Origin: Caprella mutica
Taxonomy: Eukaryota > Arthropoda > Malacostraca > Amphipoda > Caprellidae
Assembly: GCA_947561585.1 (NCBI GenBank)
Contig: CANNZV010002456.1
Location: forward strand, 1 to 64,000
Direction: 5' to 3'
DNA length: 64,000 nucleotides
The notes beneath the pieces are model-generated. The model searched no databases. It was given only the letters and a program-made list of their open reading frames with translations, and was not told where the DNA came from. The stretch's first letter is position 1. Each line of letters starts with the position of its first letter. The translations under genes were made by a program, and so were the position numbers. Positions 1 to 10,838 of this stretch are shown here, in pieces.

Positions 1-193
1 CGTTAAGCAATGGAGTACCAATCAAATTCTTTGCAGCGATGTTAAGTTTATATCTCAAATATGAAAAATTTGACAGTTAACCATTTGCTAAGTATTTTTC
101 TTATGAAAAAGTAATATACAGCTTTTTGTATTCTAACAAGATCTGTGAAATATTAGTTATGTGCTTCATTAATTTCTAATTATTCGTTTTTAC

Positions 194-1443
194 AGGAAAA
201 CCTGTAAAACTTTGTAACTTTAAAGGAAAACCTGTAAAACTTTGTAACTTTAAAGGAAAACCTGTAAAACTTTGTAACTTTAAATGAAAACCTGTAAAAC
301 TTTGTAACTTTAAAGGAAAACCTGTAAAACTTTGTAACTTTAAAGGAAAACCTGTAAAACTTTGTAACTTTAAAGGAAAACCTGTAAAACTTTGTAACTT
401 TAAATGAAAACCTGTAAAACTTTGTAACTTTAAAGGAAAACCTGTAAAACTTTGTAACTTTAAAGGAAAACCTGTAAAACTTTGTAACTTTAAAGGAAAA
501 CCTGTATAACTTTGTAACTTTAAAGGAAAACCTGTAAAACTTTGTAACTTTAAATGAAAACCTGTAAAACTTTGTAACTTTAAAGGAAAACCTGTAAAAC
601 TTTGTAACTTTAAAGGAAAACCTGTAAAACTTTGTAACTTTAAAGGAAAACCTGTAAAACTTTGTAACTTTAAATGAAAACCTGTAAAACTTTGTAACTT
701 TAAAGGAAAACCTGTAAAACTTTGTAACTTTAAATGAAAACCTGTAAAACTTTGTAACTTTAAAGGAAAACCTGTAAAACTTTGTAACTTTAAAGGAAAA
801 CCTGTAAAACTTTGTAACTTTAAAGGAAAACCTGTAAAACTTTGTAACTTTAAATGAAAACCTGTAAAACTTTGTAACTTTAAAGGAAAACCTGTAAAAC
901 TTTGTAACTTTAAAGGAAAACCTGTAAAACTTTGTAACTTTAAAGGAAAACCTGTAAAACTTTGTAACTTTAAAGGAAAACCTGTAAAACTTTGTAACTT
1001 TAAAGGAAAACCTGTAAAACTTTGTAACTTTAAATGAAAACCTGTAAAACTTTGTAACTTTAAAGGAAAACCTGTAAAACTTTGTAACTTTAAATGAAAA
1101 CCTGTAAAACTTTGTAACTTTAAAGGAAAACCTGTAAAACTTTGTAACTTTAAAGGAAAACCTGTAAAACTTTGTAACTTTAAAGGAAAACCTGTAAAAC
1201 TTTGTAACTTTAAAGGAAAACCTGTAAAACTTTGTAACTTTAAAGGAAAACCTGTAAAACTTTGTAACTTTAAATGAAAACCTGTAAAACTTTGTAACTT
1301 TAAAGGAAAACCTGTAAAACTTTGTAACTTTAAAGGAAAACCTGTAAAACTTTGTAACTTTAAAGGAAAACCTGTAAAACTTTGTAACTTTAAAGGAAAA
1401 CCTGTAAAACTTTGTAACTTTAAAGGAAAACCTGTAAAACTTT
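194..1443. repeat. 30-bp minisatellite array, ~41.6 copies
   Basis: Units repeat exactly every 30 bases (two per 60-base line) and read GGAAAACCTGTAAAACTTTG followed by TAACTTTAAA. Copies are nearly identical. The main variant is G to T at the unit start (TGAAAA), present in about a quarter of the units; one unit has CCTGTATAAC. Because 30 is a multiple of three and one minus-strand frame lacks stops, a 470-codon frame spans 1588 to 176 with a ten-residue repeat SFTGFPLKLQ. Its only non-repeat part is about 50 residues with no recognisable domain. I regard the open frame as a by-product of the repeat and not as a gene. Confidence 0.97.
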
Positions 1444-2971
1444 TGCCAATAATTTCATTATTGTAAAAACAGTACTTGAATATTTTAATTGAATTCCATG
1501 CATGAATAATTTTTTTTAATATTCTCCAATTTATATATTCTTCGAGCAAAAACAATGGAATACTATACATCTCTGTGAAGAACTCCATATCGCGTACACA
1601 TGGATACCATGTGGTTTATTGGTTACAATGGTTATAATACAGTATAATAAATATGTGTTATCCAAATCATATTAAATCAATCTAACCATTATAAAAACAC
1701 ATAATTAACATGTGGTTATTTCATTTTAACACCATATCAAATAGAGATTGTATACATGTTATAGTTACCATCAAAGCAACATGTCAAAAACCATACTTAA
1801 TTATATCAGATACACATGTTATACATATGGAATTGTAACTATTAGGGAATTGACTTAACATGATGAAAAAACATTAATAATGTGAAGGTGGTGGCGTTTA
1901 AAGTTCTGAAGATACAACTCATAGACTTCTAAAAGCCACATCTTGAGAAAATAAGCAATAAATATAAAATTCTAAAAAGGCAAAACAGAAAATTCTCAAT
2001 AAAACCAAAGAAAATCATCCATTAACACAAGCATCACTTACTAAGTCATTGTCATGAATTGTGTCTGCATTGTCCTTATTTGTTTTTAGCCTCTTTCTTA
2101 AGAAATTCAAATATTTTGGGCTATTGCCACCTGAAAGAATGATGCAAAAAATCTACATTCATTATTTTCAAATACTACCTTAAAAATGATTCGTTAAACA
2201 ATATAAACTATCACGTTACCACAGTCAATTTTATCATTCTGTATACACAGCTCAAAATTGCTAGATTTCATCATATACTGAGTGGCTGATTATTATGACC
2301 AGCTACTTAAAATATCAAATATTCAATATATTAAGTATATACGTACAGCTAGTACATTACTCAAATATATTATTTGTTATTTAGTCTATCCACATTTATA
2401 TGATCGGTGCCCTCAAATTTAGCTAAAGTTAGTAATTGAATAATAGCGATAATGTATACTAGTGTAAATGGAAAAGGTTGAGAAAGAAAAGTTAATTTCA
2501 CTTTCAATAAAATTGATATTTAAATTAAGTGAATAGATAAAGTAATATATGCTAATAGCAAAATCAATAGAGATTAAATATTTCAAATAGTAAAATAAAT
2601 ACGGGTAGTGAAGTCCGTAGACTATTAAATCCCATAGAAATTATTGAATTAATTAATAACCTAATTATTCCTCAACAGGCTTGTACCTAACTACCTGAAA
2701 CTCTCTGCCACACTCTGTAATAACTATATAAAAAAAATGATTAAAACTATGCATAAGATGTGACTATATCGCATATCTTTCGACTAAATGCAATTCATGA
2801 ATAACTGATCTAAGTGCAATGTAAGAAGAAGGGTAATGATCTTGGTGCAATATTTTGGGTCTAGGTTGATTTTCCGAAATAAAATTTGCCTATAACTAAA
2901 GGTTATGATTTCATTATTTCGTTTCTTTTCTGTAACTTTTGTGTAATTTTACATTTTGTTTTAAATAAGTC
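1444..2971. other. AT-rich unique DNA, no gene recognised
   Basis: About 1.5 kb of AT-rich sequence without a long reading frame, RNA gene or recognisable mobile element. Scattered short words such as ACATGT and ATGTGGTTA recur around 1590-1830, but no regular period or paired ends were found. Confidence 0.6.
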
Positions 2972-3125
2972 TTTCGGCAAATTGGTATTTCGGCAAATCC
3001 TCACTTCGGCAAATCAGTTTTCGACAAATTTGGGTTTAGGCAAATTCGTATTCGAAGAATCCGGTTTGGCGAGTTAGGGTTCGGCAAATTTGTATCGGAG
3101 AATTCGTTTTCGGCCAATTCGCCGG
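2972..3125. repeat. decayed short tandem repeat based on TTCGGCAAATT
   Basis: At least eight degenerate copies of TTCGGCAAATT (for example TTTCGGCAAATTGG, TTTCGGCAAATCC, TTCGGCAAATCAG, TTTAGGCAAATTCG, TTCGGCAAATTTG, TTCGGCCAATTCG) occur about every 15-20 bases. Copies differ by substitutions and small indels, so this array is older than the clean arrays elsewhere in the window. A 63-codon plus-strand frame crossing it is not credible as a gene. Confidence 0.75.
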
Positions 3126-3894
3126 ATACGCAATATTACATTATTTGTGACTTTTCAGCTTATGAAACAAACATAAACTAATATAGTGTGTCTATGGATT
3201 ATAACCATACTTTCTATTCAACTTCTGACTATATTATGAATATTTGTTGACATTCCTATTCATCCTCTATATAGTAATTTGCGGGTAATAAATACAAACA
3301 ATATAATTTCAAATCTAATCTCTCACACTGAAAATATATTATAAAATTTATTAAAGATGTTATTATATTATATATTAATATAATTTGCACAATATTTACA
3401 CAATTTATACAATATCTTTACAAACGGGAAATAAAATAGCAAATATAAAACTTTATACAGAAATAAAGAATAATAAAACATATAAATAACAAATATAATC
3501 AGTTTAAATTAAAACTGTAGTTTAATATTACAGATGTGTGAATATAAACATTTTTATTTTTTACTGAATCATTTGAAGTTAACCGTTAAATTATAATAGT
3601 GTAGAAGCCATAAATAGAAAATGTAATCAGTTAGTCGACTGAATTAAAATTGAATGATTATTATTAAAGGTAATTCATTTAAAATCTACACTATTATACT
3701 TAATAGAAAAGTAATTCAAATACTGTATTTAATAAATAATTAATTTAATTAATTAAACAATTGAAATATCAAAGAAATTAAATGATTTGAAAAATATAAC
3801 TACAGATTTAGCAATATATGAAAACTTAAATTATGAATATATTTATATATTTAATAAAGTAACATAAGAAAATGAAATAAATAAATCAATTTTA
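3126..3894. other. very AT-rich unique DNA, nothing recognised
   Basis: Almost pure A/T sequence with many TATA, AATATA and TTAATTAA words, ending at the TTAA that flanks the piggyBac-like element. No gene, RNA or regular repeat is visible. Confidence 0.6.
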
Positions 3895-3898
3895 TTAA

Positions 3899-4408
3899 CC
3901 CTGGCACGGCCAGCGTGTCTCAGAAGCCCAGTCCGGTTTGAAATATTGAAAAGTTATTTGAAAACTAATTGACTTAAATTAGAAGCTTTGTGACTTTCAT
4001 TATCTATGATGTATTTTATTAATCGTATAATTATCAGTGAAAATAATGCAAGAAAATTTGTTCTATTCTGTTTTACCTCATTTTTGATAAAGTGAGCCTC
4101 TGGAGCCCGGGTGAAGTACAATCGCTGTTGCGTCACCTTTTTCATCACTTCTAGCAACATCACTGTAAATTACAATGTGATGCAACAGCGCACGTATTTC
4201 ACCACAGGTCTAAATTTACGCATTGTAATGAAATGTTATAAAACTAAATAAAAAATAAATATGTAGCATTATTTTCATTGATTTTGCCTGAATAGGAATT
4301 AATTAACTGTAAAAATCTTGAATTTCCAGCAACTCGAGTCAAGATTCAATAGTAAATAGTTATAATTGCTCTGGAACTAGCCTCTCAGGCACTCGTGTCG
4401 TTCCAGGG
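3899..4408. mobile_element. piggyBac-like non-autonomous element (MITE), 510 bp
   Basis: The element is bounded on both sides by TTAA (3895-3898 and 4409-4412), the target duplicated by piggyBac transposases. Its ends are inverted and start with CCCTGG, matching the family pattern of TTAA followed by CCC. Over the first 29 bases the two ends agree at about 21 positions. There is no transposase frame, so it would depend on an enzyme supplied elsewhere. A long imperfect palindrome occupies its centre. A 69-codon minus-strand frame inside (4163-3954) matches nothing and is treated as chance. Calling the superfamily from target site and end bases is inference; a copy at an unrelated locus would prove mobility. 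Confidence 0.7.
4110..4203. repeat. imperfect palindrome inside the piggyBac-like MITE
   Basis: The arms 4110-4136 and 4177-4203 are inverted copies agreeing at 22 of 27 positions, both containing CGCTGTTGC. They are separated by a 40-base loop that itself holds a smaller inverted pair (CATCAC / GTGATG). Such sub-terminal or central palindromes are common in MITEs. Confidence 0.75.
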
Positions 4409-4472
4409 TTAATCAAAGTAATTTAAAATAATCATTTATTTATTTATTTAAACTCAATGTGCCCTTACATTA

Positions 4473-4501
4473 AGAGTATAGATTCGGGCAATCTATACTC
4501 T
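4473..4501 (-). repeat. perfect stem-loop in the LINE 3' region
   Basis: AGAGTATAGATT (4473-4484) and AATCTATACTCT (4490-4501) form a perfect 12-bp stem around the 5-base loop CGGGC. It lies about 20 bases inside the (AAAT)n tail of the LINE. In several LINE clades a 3' hairpin next to a short tandem tail is recognised by the element's own reverse transcriptase; that role here is inference. Confidence 0.8.
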
Positions 4502-4636
4502 TTCACAATAAAATACGGAATATAAACTTTGATCGAGACCCGGGGTAGTCTTTGACTATAAGGGTTTCCTATATAAAACTAGATAATAAAAAAAAAAGAT
4601 GAGTTGTATACAGTGATTACAGGTTATTTTCTGTCA

Positions 4637-5154
4637 TTAGAGGTATTCAAGGACAATCGATTTATTAAACTAGTTTTTAAAAATGGCATATGAAGAACCA
4701 TTTCTAATGTTATTTTCCAATTCATTCCCTAATTTACATCCCTTATACAATAAGGATCATTTAGTTTTTTCACATCTATAGCGTGGGGGCACTATATTAT
4801 TAGCATTACGAGTAGAATGGCTATGGCGATTTGTGTTACTAACAATGTAGTCATATACATCAGGATCATATGAAGCGCTGGCTACAGTTCTAAACATATG
4901 CTGCCCCAAAGTGAACTTAAAAAGATCTTCAAGTTTCAAAATTTCAATTCAGCAAACAAGGGTGATGTACTAGCTAGGTAGTCACTATTTGTTATGCACC
5001 TGATGGCTTTTTTCTGTAATAAATATAAATAACGAGTTAAATATTGTGCAGTATCACCCCAAACTAGCAAACAGTAATGAAGATATGGATGAACAAGAGA
5101 GTAATATAACATTTTTTTAACATTAAATGGAAGAACATCGTTAATTTTGATCAT
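4637..5154 (-). pseudogene. LINE reverse transcriptase C-terminal remnant
   Basis: The first segment (5154-4936) encodes the stretch LYYSLVHPYLHYCLLVWG, then QKKAIRCITNS and SPLFAEL, a signature of the region after the polymerase core in CR1/L2/Jockey-type LINEs. A one-base insertion near 4937-4945 shifts the frame. The second segment (4939-4757) continues LKLEDLFKFTLGQ, then SNTNRHSHSTRNANN. Further shifted remains around 4720-4640 (GNELENNIRN, FNKSIVLEYL) look like the usual LINE C-terminus. The endonuclease, the catalytic YADD region and ORF1 are absent. The gene is dead: truncated, frameshifted and interrupted by stops. Confidence 0.75.
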
Positions 5155-5160
5155 TTAATT

Positions 5161-5237
5161 GATAAGCAGTTACTAGACAACTGGTAAGCAGTTACTAGAC
5201 AACTGGTAAGCAGTTACCAGACAATGATAAGCAGTTT
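5161..5237. repeat. 22-bp tandem repeat, ~3.4 copies
   Basis: Three units of about 22 bases sharing TAAGCAGTTACTAGACAACT and a fourth partial unit (TAAGCAGTT). The first two copies are identical; the third has one substitution and a small change. It starts at the 5' breakpoint of the truncated LINE. Confidence 0.85.
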
Positions 5238-6851
5238 TCTTAATATCCTCAAATTTGTTCAAACAGTTATTTAAGTTATAAGTGAAATATGAGAGCAATT
5301 TTAACTTTAGTTTGCCTGTTATTTTGACATGGAAAACAATATATAATAATGTTAATATAATAAAGAGTCAGAATAAAAAGAAAGAGTCAGAAAAAAATAG
5401 TCAGAATAAAATTTCAATCTATTGAACATTAATAAAATATTTAAGTAGCAAGGGATTAAAAATATCATTGTTCATGTAACTGGGTTAATAGATTAATATC
5501 ATTACACACACTGTCATATAGGTGTATCAAACTGATTAAATTCAGAACACTGAAGTTTTCTGATTCTATGAAGTCGTTTCAATGAATTCCTTTAGTAAAT
5601 TATCAAATAAAAGAATGAAATGATGTCCATAACCATATCATCTATCAAAGTTATATTACGAATATACATAAGATATTCTCGTAAAAATAAACTTCATGTA
5701 AATAACATCAGAATTCTCATTGGTCTGTTATAAGTGACGTCATGGGAGTTTAGGCCAATAGCAGCACGTGTAATGGATTACGTCACGACTTTAAAGTCTC
5801 TGGATGAGGAAGTGAGGGTTTCAACCAATGAGCTGCCTTTACGTCACTAAAGAACCAACCAATGAGAGAGCTGCTTACAGTGAGAGTGGAATATGAGGAC
5901 CAATGAGAAGGCTGTCCTGGGAATAGAGTGACCAATGGGAGGATCTGTACCATAGCGACATGGGCACAGATACCTTGGGAATTGCAATGCGCCACGCTAT
6001 ATTCCTGGCCTATGTATTCCAAACAAAAAATAGACAAACATGATCTAATTGATGAAATAAATGTACATTGAAGAACCCATTGAATATTGGCAGTTTATAT
6101 CCGGGAAAATACTTTAGAAATTATCGAATAGAGCATAAAAACGCATTATATGCTTTACACGGGACTTTTCAGTGTAATGAGCGTGACATATTTTATTTAG
6201 GTTAATATTAATGGTATATTTCATTTCTTTTTGTTTAGTTCAATATAGAATTCAAATGATTAGAGAATCCCCCTAATATTTTAATAACAGATTATTTGGT
6301 ACCTGAGAGATCGCTGTTCATTTTAAATACAAAATTAAAATGAAATTGCACTAAACTAATTAAATCACCTGCAACTTTTTGCCTCTGACTTTCTGTTATT
6401 GATAATCATTTATGATAACCAAATAATTAGAAATAGAAATTAATTGTAGAAAATATCAATAAAACTATACTCATTAACAGTGTTATCTCCAAATTAAAAT
6501 ATTTTTGTTAATATGTTGATGCAATTTAAATAGCCAATTGAAATTCTATTGAGACTTTAGCCTAGTAAAGGAAACAATAGCAACAGAATTAAGAAATCAT
6601 TTAATCTTGAATAAAATTAGAGAAATAATATTTTATCATGTAGGCAGGCCTACTTCATAACTGAAAATGTATTTTAATTTTAATAAAACATTATATTTTC
6701 GATAAAAGTAAGCAGTATTTAACCAAAAAAGTTATTTCAAATTCAAATTATTACCTTATTATGGAAATTGTATATAATTTATAAATATTGAATTATTTAA
6801 TATGCATTTTATTTTTAGTATAGAAAAATACTTTAACTAGAGAGAAAAGCA
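5238..6851. other. unique DNA holding a promoter-like cluster, no gene recognised
   Basis: AT-rich sequence with a GC-richer island at about 5715-5990, annotated separately. Downstream of it (6000-6850) no reading frame longer than about 60 codons and no RNA gene was recognised. An 84-codon minus-strand frame at 6037-5783 lies over the CCAAT-box cluster and is judged accidental. Confidence 0.5.
5719..5936. promoter_or_regulatory. cluster of CCAAT boxes, CRE-like sites and an E-box
   Basis: Six CCAAT pentamers lie in 218 bases: 5719 (inverted), 5755, 5825, 5859, 5900 and 5932. Spacings are 36, 70, 34, 41 and 32 bases, so most are near 32-36 or twice that. Interleaved are a perfect palindromic CRE, TGACGTCA (5735-5742), two half-CRE sites TACGTCA (5779-5785, 5840-5846) and a CACGTG E-box (5765-5770). 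Multiple CCAAT boxes about 32 bases apart are typical of NF-Y-driven animal promoters; CRE sites bind ATF/CREB factors. The segment is clearly richer in G+C than its surroundings. No transcription start, TATA box or downstream gene was found, so direction and target are unknown. A decayed ~35-bp tandem repeat is the main alternative. Confidence 0.4.
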
Positions 6852-6891
6852 CATGCAATTTAATGTAATTTGTAATTATTTAAATTGCATG
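6852..6891. repeat. perfect 12-bp stem-loop abutting the 34-bp array
   Basis: CATGCAATTTAA (6852-6863) and TTAAATTGCATG (6880-6891) are perfect inverted copies around a 16-base AT-rich loop. The right arm ends exactly where the first unit of the 34-bp array begins. Confidence 0.85.
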
Positions 6892-9800
6892 AAACACAAC
6901 TACAACTAGTAACTGAGTCACAACGGAACACAACTACAACTAGTAACTGAGTCACAACGGAACACAACTACAACTAGTAACTGAGTTACAACGGAACACA
7001 ATTACAACTAGTAACTGAGTTACGAAGAACAAAAATACAACTAGTAACTGAGTTACAACAGAACACAACTACAACTAGTAACTGAGTCACAACGGAATAC
7101 AACTACAACTAATAACTGAGTCACAACGGAACATAAGTACAACTAGTAACTGAGTTACGAAGAAACAAAACTACAACTAGTAACTGAATCACAACAAAAC
7201 ACAACTACAACTAGTAACTGAGTCACAATGGAACACAACTACAACTAGTAACTGAGTCACAACGGAACACAACTACAAATAGTAACTGGGTCACAACAGA
7301 ACACAACTACAACTAGTAACTGAGTCACAACAGAACACAACTACAACTAGTAACTGAGTCACAACGGAGCACAACTACAACTAGTAACTGATTTACAACG
7401 GAACACAACTACAACTAGTAACTGAGTCACAACAGGACACAACTACAACTAGTAACTGAGTCACAACAGAACACAACTACAACTAGTAACTGAGTCACAA
7501 CGGAACACAACTACAACTAGTAACTAGTGTCACAACGGAACACAACTACAACTAGTAACTGGGTCACAACGGAACACAACTACAACTAGTAACTGAGTCA
7601 CGACGGAACACAACTACAACTAGTAAATGAGTTACAACGGAACACAACTACAACTAGTAACTGAGTTACAACGGAACACAACTACAACTAGTAACTAAAG
7701 TCACAACGGAACACAACTCCAACTAGTAACTGATTTACAACGGAACACAACTACAACTAGTAACTGAGTCACAACAGAACACAACTACAACTAGTAACTG
7801 AGTCACAACGGAACACAACTACAACTAGTAACTGAGTCACAACGGAGCACAACTACAACTAGTAAATGAGTTACAACGGAACACAACTACAACTAGTAAC
7901 TGAGTCACAACGGAATACAACTACAACTAATAACTGAGTCACAACGGAACATAAGTACAACTAGTAACTGAGTTACGAAGAAACAAAACTACAACTAGTA
8001 ACTGAATCACAACGGAACACAACTACAACTAGTAACTGAGTTACAACGGAACACAACTACAACTAGTAACTGAGTTACGAAGAAACAAAACTACAACTAG
8101 TAACTGAGTCACAACGGAACACAACAACAACTAGTAACAGAGTCACAACTGAACACAACTACAACTAGTAACTGAGTCACAACGGAACACAACTACAACT
8201 AGTAACTGAGTCACAACGGAACACAACTACAACTAGTAACTGAGTCACAACGGAGCACAACTACGAATAGTAACTGAGTCACAACGTAACACAACAACAA
8301 CAACTAGTAACTGAGTCGCAACGGAACACAACTACAACTAGTAACTGAGTTACGAAGAAACAAAACTACAACTAGTAACTGAGTCACAACGGAATACAAC
8401 TACAACTAGTAACTGAGTTACAACGGAACACAATTACAACTAGTAACTGAGTTACGAAGAACAAAAATACAACTAGTAACTGAGTTACAACAGAACACAA
8501 CTACAACTAGTAACTGAGTCACAACGGAATACAACTACAACTAATAACTGAGTCACAACGGAACATAAGTACAACTAGTAACTGAGTTACGAAGAAACAA
8601 AACTACAACTAGTAACTGAATCACAACAAAACACAACTACAACTAGTAACTGAGTCACAATGGAACACAACTACAACTAGTAACTGAGTCACAACGGACC
8701 ACAACTACAAATAGTAACTGGGTCACAACAGAACACAACTACAACTAGTAACTGAGTCACAACAGAACACAACTACAACTAGTAACTGAGTCACAACGGA
8801 ACACAACTACAGCTAGTAACTAAAGTCACAACGGAACACAACTACAACTAGTAACTGATTTAAAACGGAACACAACTACAACTAGTAACTGAGTCACAAC
8901 AGAACACAACTACAACTAGTAACTGAGTCACAACAGAACACAACTACAACTAGTAACTGAGTCACAACGGAACACAACTACAACTAGTAACTAGTGTCAC
9001 AACGGAACACAACTACAACTAGTAACTGGGTCACAACGGAACACAACTACAACTAGTAACTGAGTCACGACGGAACACAACTACAACTAGTAAATGAGTT
9101 ACAACGGAACACAACTACAACTAGTAACTGAGTTACAACGGAACACAACTACAACTAGTAACTAAAGTCACAACGGAACACAACTCCAACTAGTAACTGA
9201 TTTACAACGGAACACAACTACAACTAGTAACTGAGTCACAACAGAACACAACTACAACTAGTAACTGAGTCACAACGGAACACAACTACAACTAGTAACT
9301 GAGTCACAACGGAGCACAACTACAACTAGTAAATGAGTTACAACGGAACACAACTACAACTAGTAACTGAGTTACAACTGAACACAACTAGAAATAGGAA
9401 CTGGGTCACAACGGAACACAACTACAACTAGTAACTGAGTCACGACGGAACACAACTACAACTAGTAAATGAGTTACAACGGAACACAACTACAACTAGT
9501 AACTGAGTTACAACGGAACACAACTACAACTAGTAACTAAAGTCACAACGGAACACAACTCCAACTAGTAACTGATTTACAACGGAACACAACTACAACT
9601 AGTAACTGAGTCACAACAGAACACAACTACAACTAGTAACTGAGTCACAACGGAACACAACTACAACTAGTAACTGAGTCACAACGGAGCACAACTACAA
9701 CTAGTAAATGAGTTACAACGGAACACAACTACAACTAGTAACTGAGTTACAACTGAACACAACTACAACTAGTAACTGAGTCACAACAGAACACAACTAC

Positions 9801-10838
9801 AACTAGTAACTGAGTTACAACGGAACACAAATACAACTAGTAACTGAGTTACAACAGAACACAACTACAACTAGTAACTGAGTCACAACGGAACACAACA
9901 ACAACTACAACTAGTAACTGAGTTACAACGGAACACAACTACAACTACAACTAGTAACTGAGTAACAACGGAACACAACTACAACTACTAACTGAGTTAC
10001 GAAGAAACAAAACTACAAATAGTAACTGAGTCACAACAGAACACAACTACAACTAGTAACTGAGTCACAACGGAATACAACTACAACTAATAACTGAGTC
10101 ACAACGGAACATAAGTACAACTAGTAACTGAGTTACGAAGAAACAAAACTACAGCTAGTAACTGAATCACAACGGAACACAACTACAACTAGTAACTGAG
10201 TTACAACGGAACACAACTACAACTAGTAACTGAGTTACGAAGAAACAAAACTACAACTAGTAACTGAGTCACAACGGAACACAACAACAACTAGTAACAG
10301 AGTCACAACTGAACACAACTACAACTAGTAACTGAGTCACAACGGAACTCAACTACAACTAGTAACTGAGTCACAACGGAACACAACTACAACTAGTAAC
10401 TGAGTCACAACGGAGCACAACTACGAATAGTAACTGAGTCACAACGTAACACAACAACAACAACTAGTAACTGAGTCGCAACGGAACACAACTACAACTA
10501 GTAACTGAGTTACGAAGAAACAAAACTACAACTAGTAACTGAGTCACAACGGAATACAACTACAACTAGTAACTGAGTTACAACGGAACACAATTACAAC
10601 TAGTAACTGAGTTACGAAGAACAAAAATACAACTAGTAACTAAGTCACAACAGAACACAACTACAACTAGTAACTGAGTTACAACGGAACACAACTACAA
10701 CTAGTAACTGAGTTACAACAGAACACATCTACAACTAGTAACTTAGTTACAACGGAACACAACAACAATAAATAGTAAATGAATCACAATGGAACACAAC
10801 TACAACTAGTAACTGACATACGAAGAAACAAAACTCCA
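6892..10838. repeat. 34-bp satellite array, ~115 copies, with nested duplications
   Basis: The unit is 34 bases: TAGTAACTGAGTCACAAC, then GGAACACAACTACAAC. Common variants are GAGTTAC for GAGTCAC, CAGAAC for CGGAAC, and GAGTTACGAAGAAACAAAAC. Indels of one to three bases mark particular units. Blocks are duplicated at larger scale: 7921-8460 matches 10081-10620 with two differences seen by eye, and other blocks recur at offsets near 1.43 kb and 375 bp. No coding potential is apparent. The last units, around 10780-10838, are degenerate. Confidence 0.97.

Larger units (their letters stand above)
4430..5158 (-). mobile_element. 5'-truncated LINE, CR1/L2/Jockey-type, 3' end only
   Basis: Read on the minus strand, this fragment starts inside the reverse-transcriptase C-terminal region near 5158. 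It runs through the decayed end of the coding region (to about 4637), then a 3' untranslated part with a perfect stem-loop (4501-4473), and ends in an (AAAT)n tail (about 4452-4433). Truncation at the 5' end with an intact 3' tail is the usual outcome of target-primed reverse transcription. The 3' tail lies about 20 bases from the TTAA of the neighbouring piggyBac-like element. A 22-bp tandem repeat (5161-5237) abuts the 5' breakpoint. Target-site duplications could not be defined. Confidence 0.75.

Noticed and set aside
176..1588. 470-codon minus-strand frame with about 40 SFTGFPLKLQ repeats
   Set aside because: It is produced by a 30-bp repeat whose length is a multiple of three; the non-repeat part has no domain or initiation support.
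5783..6037. 84-codon minus-strand frame
   Set aside because: It overlies the CCAAT cluster, has no recognisable domain and repeats HW pairs from the CCAATG words.
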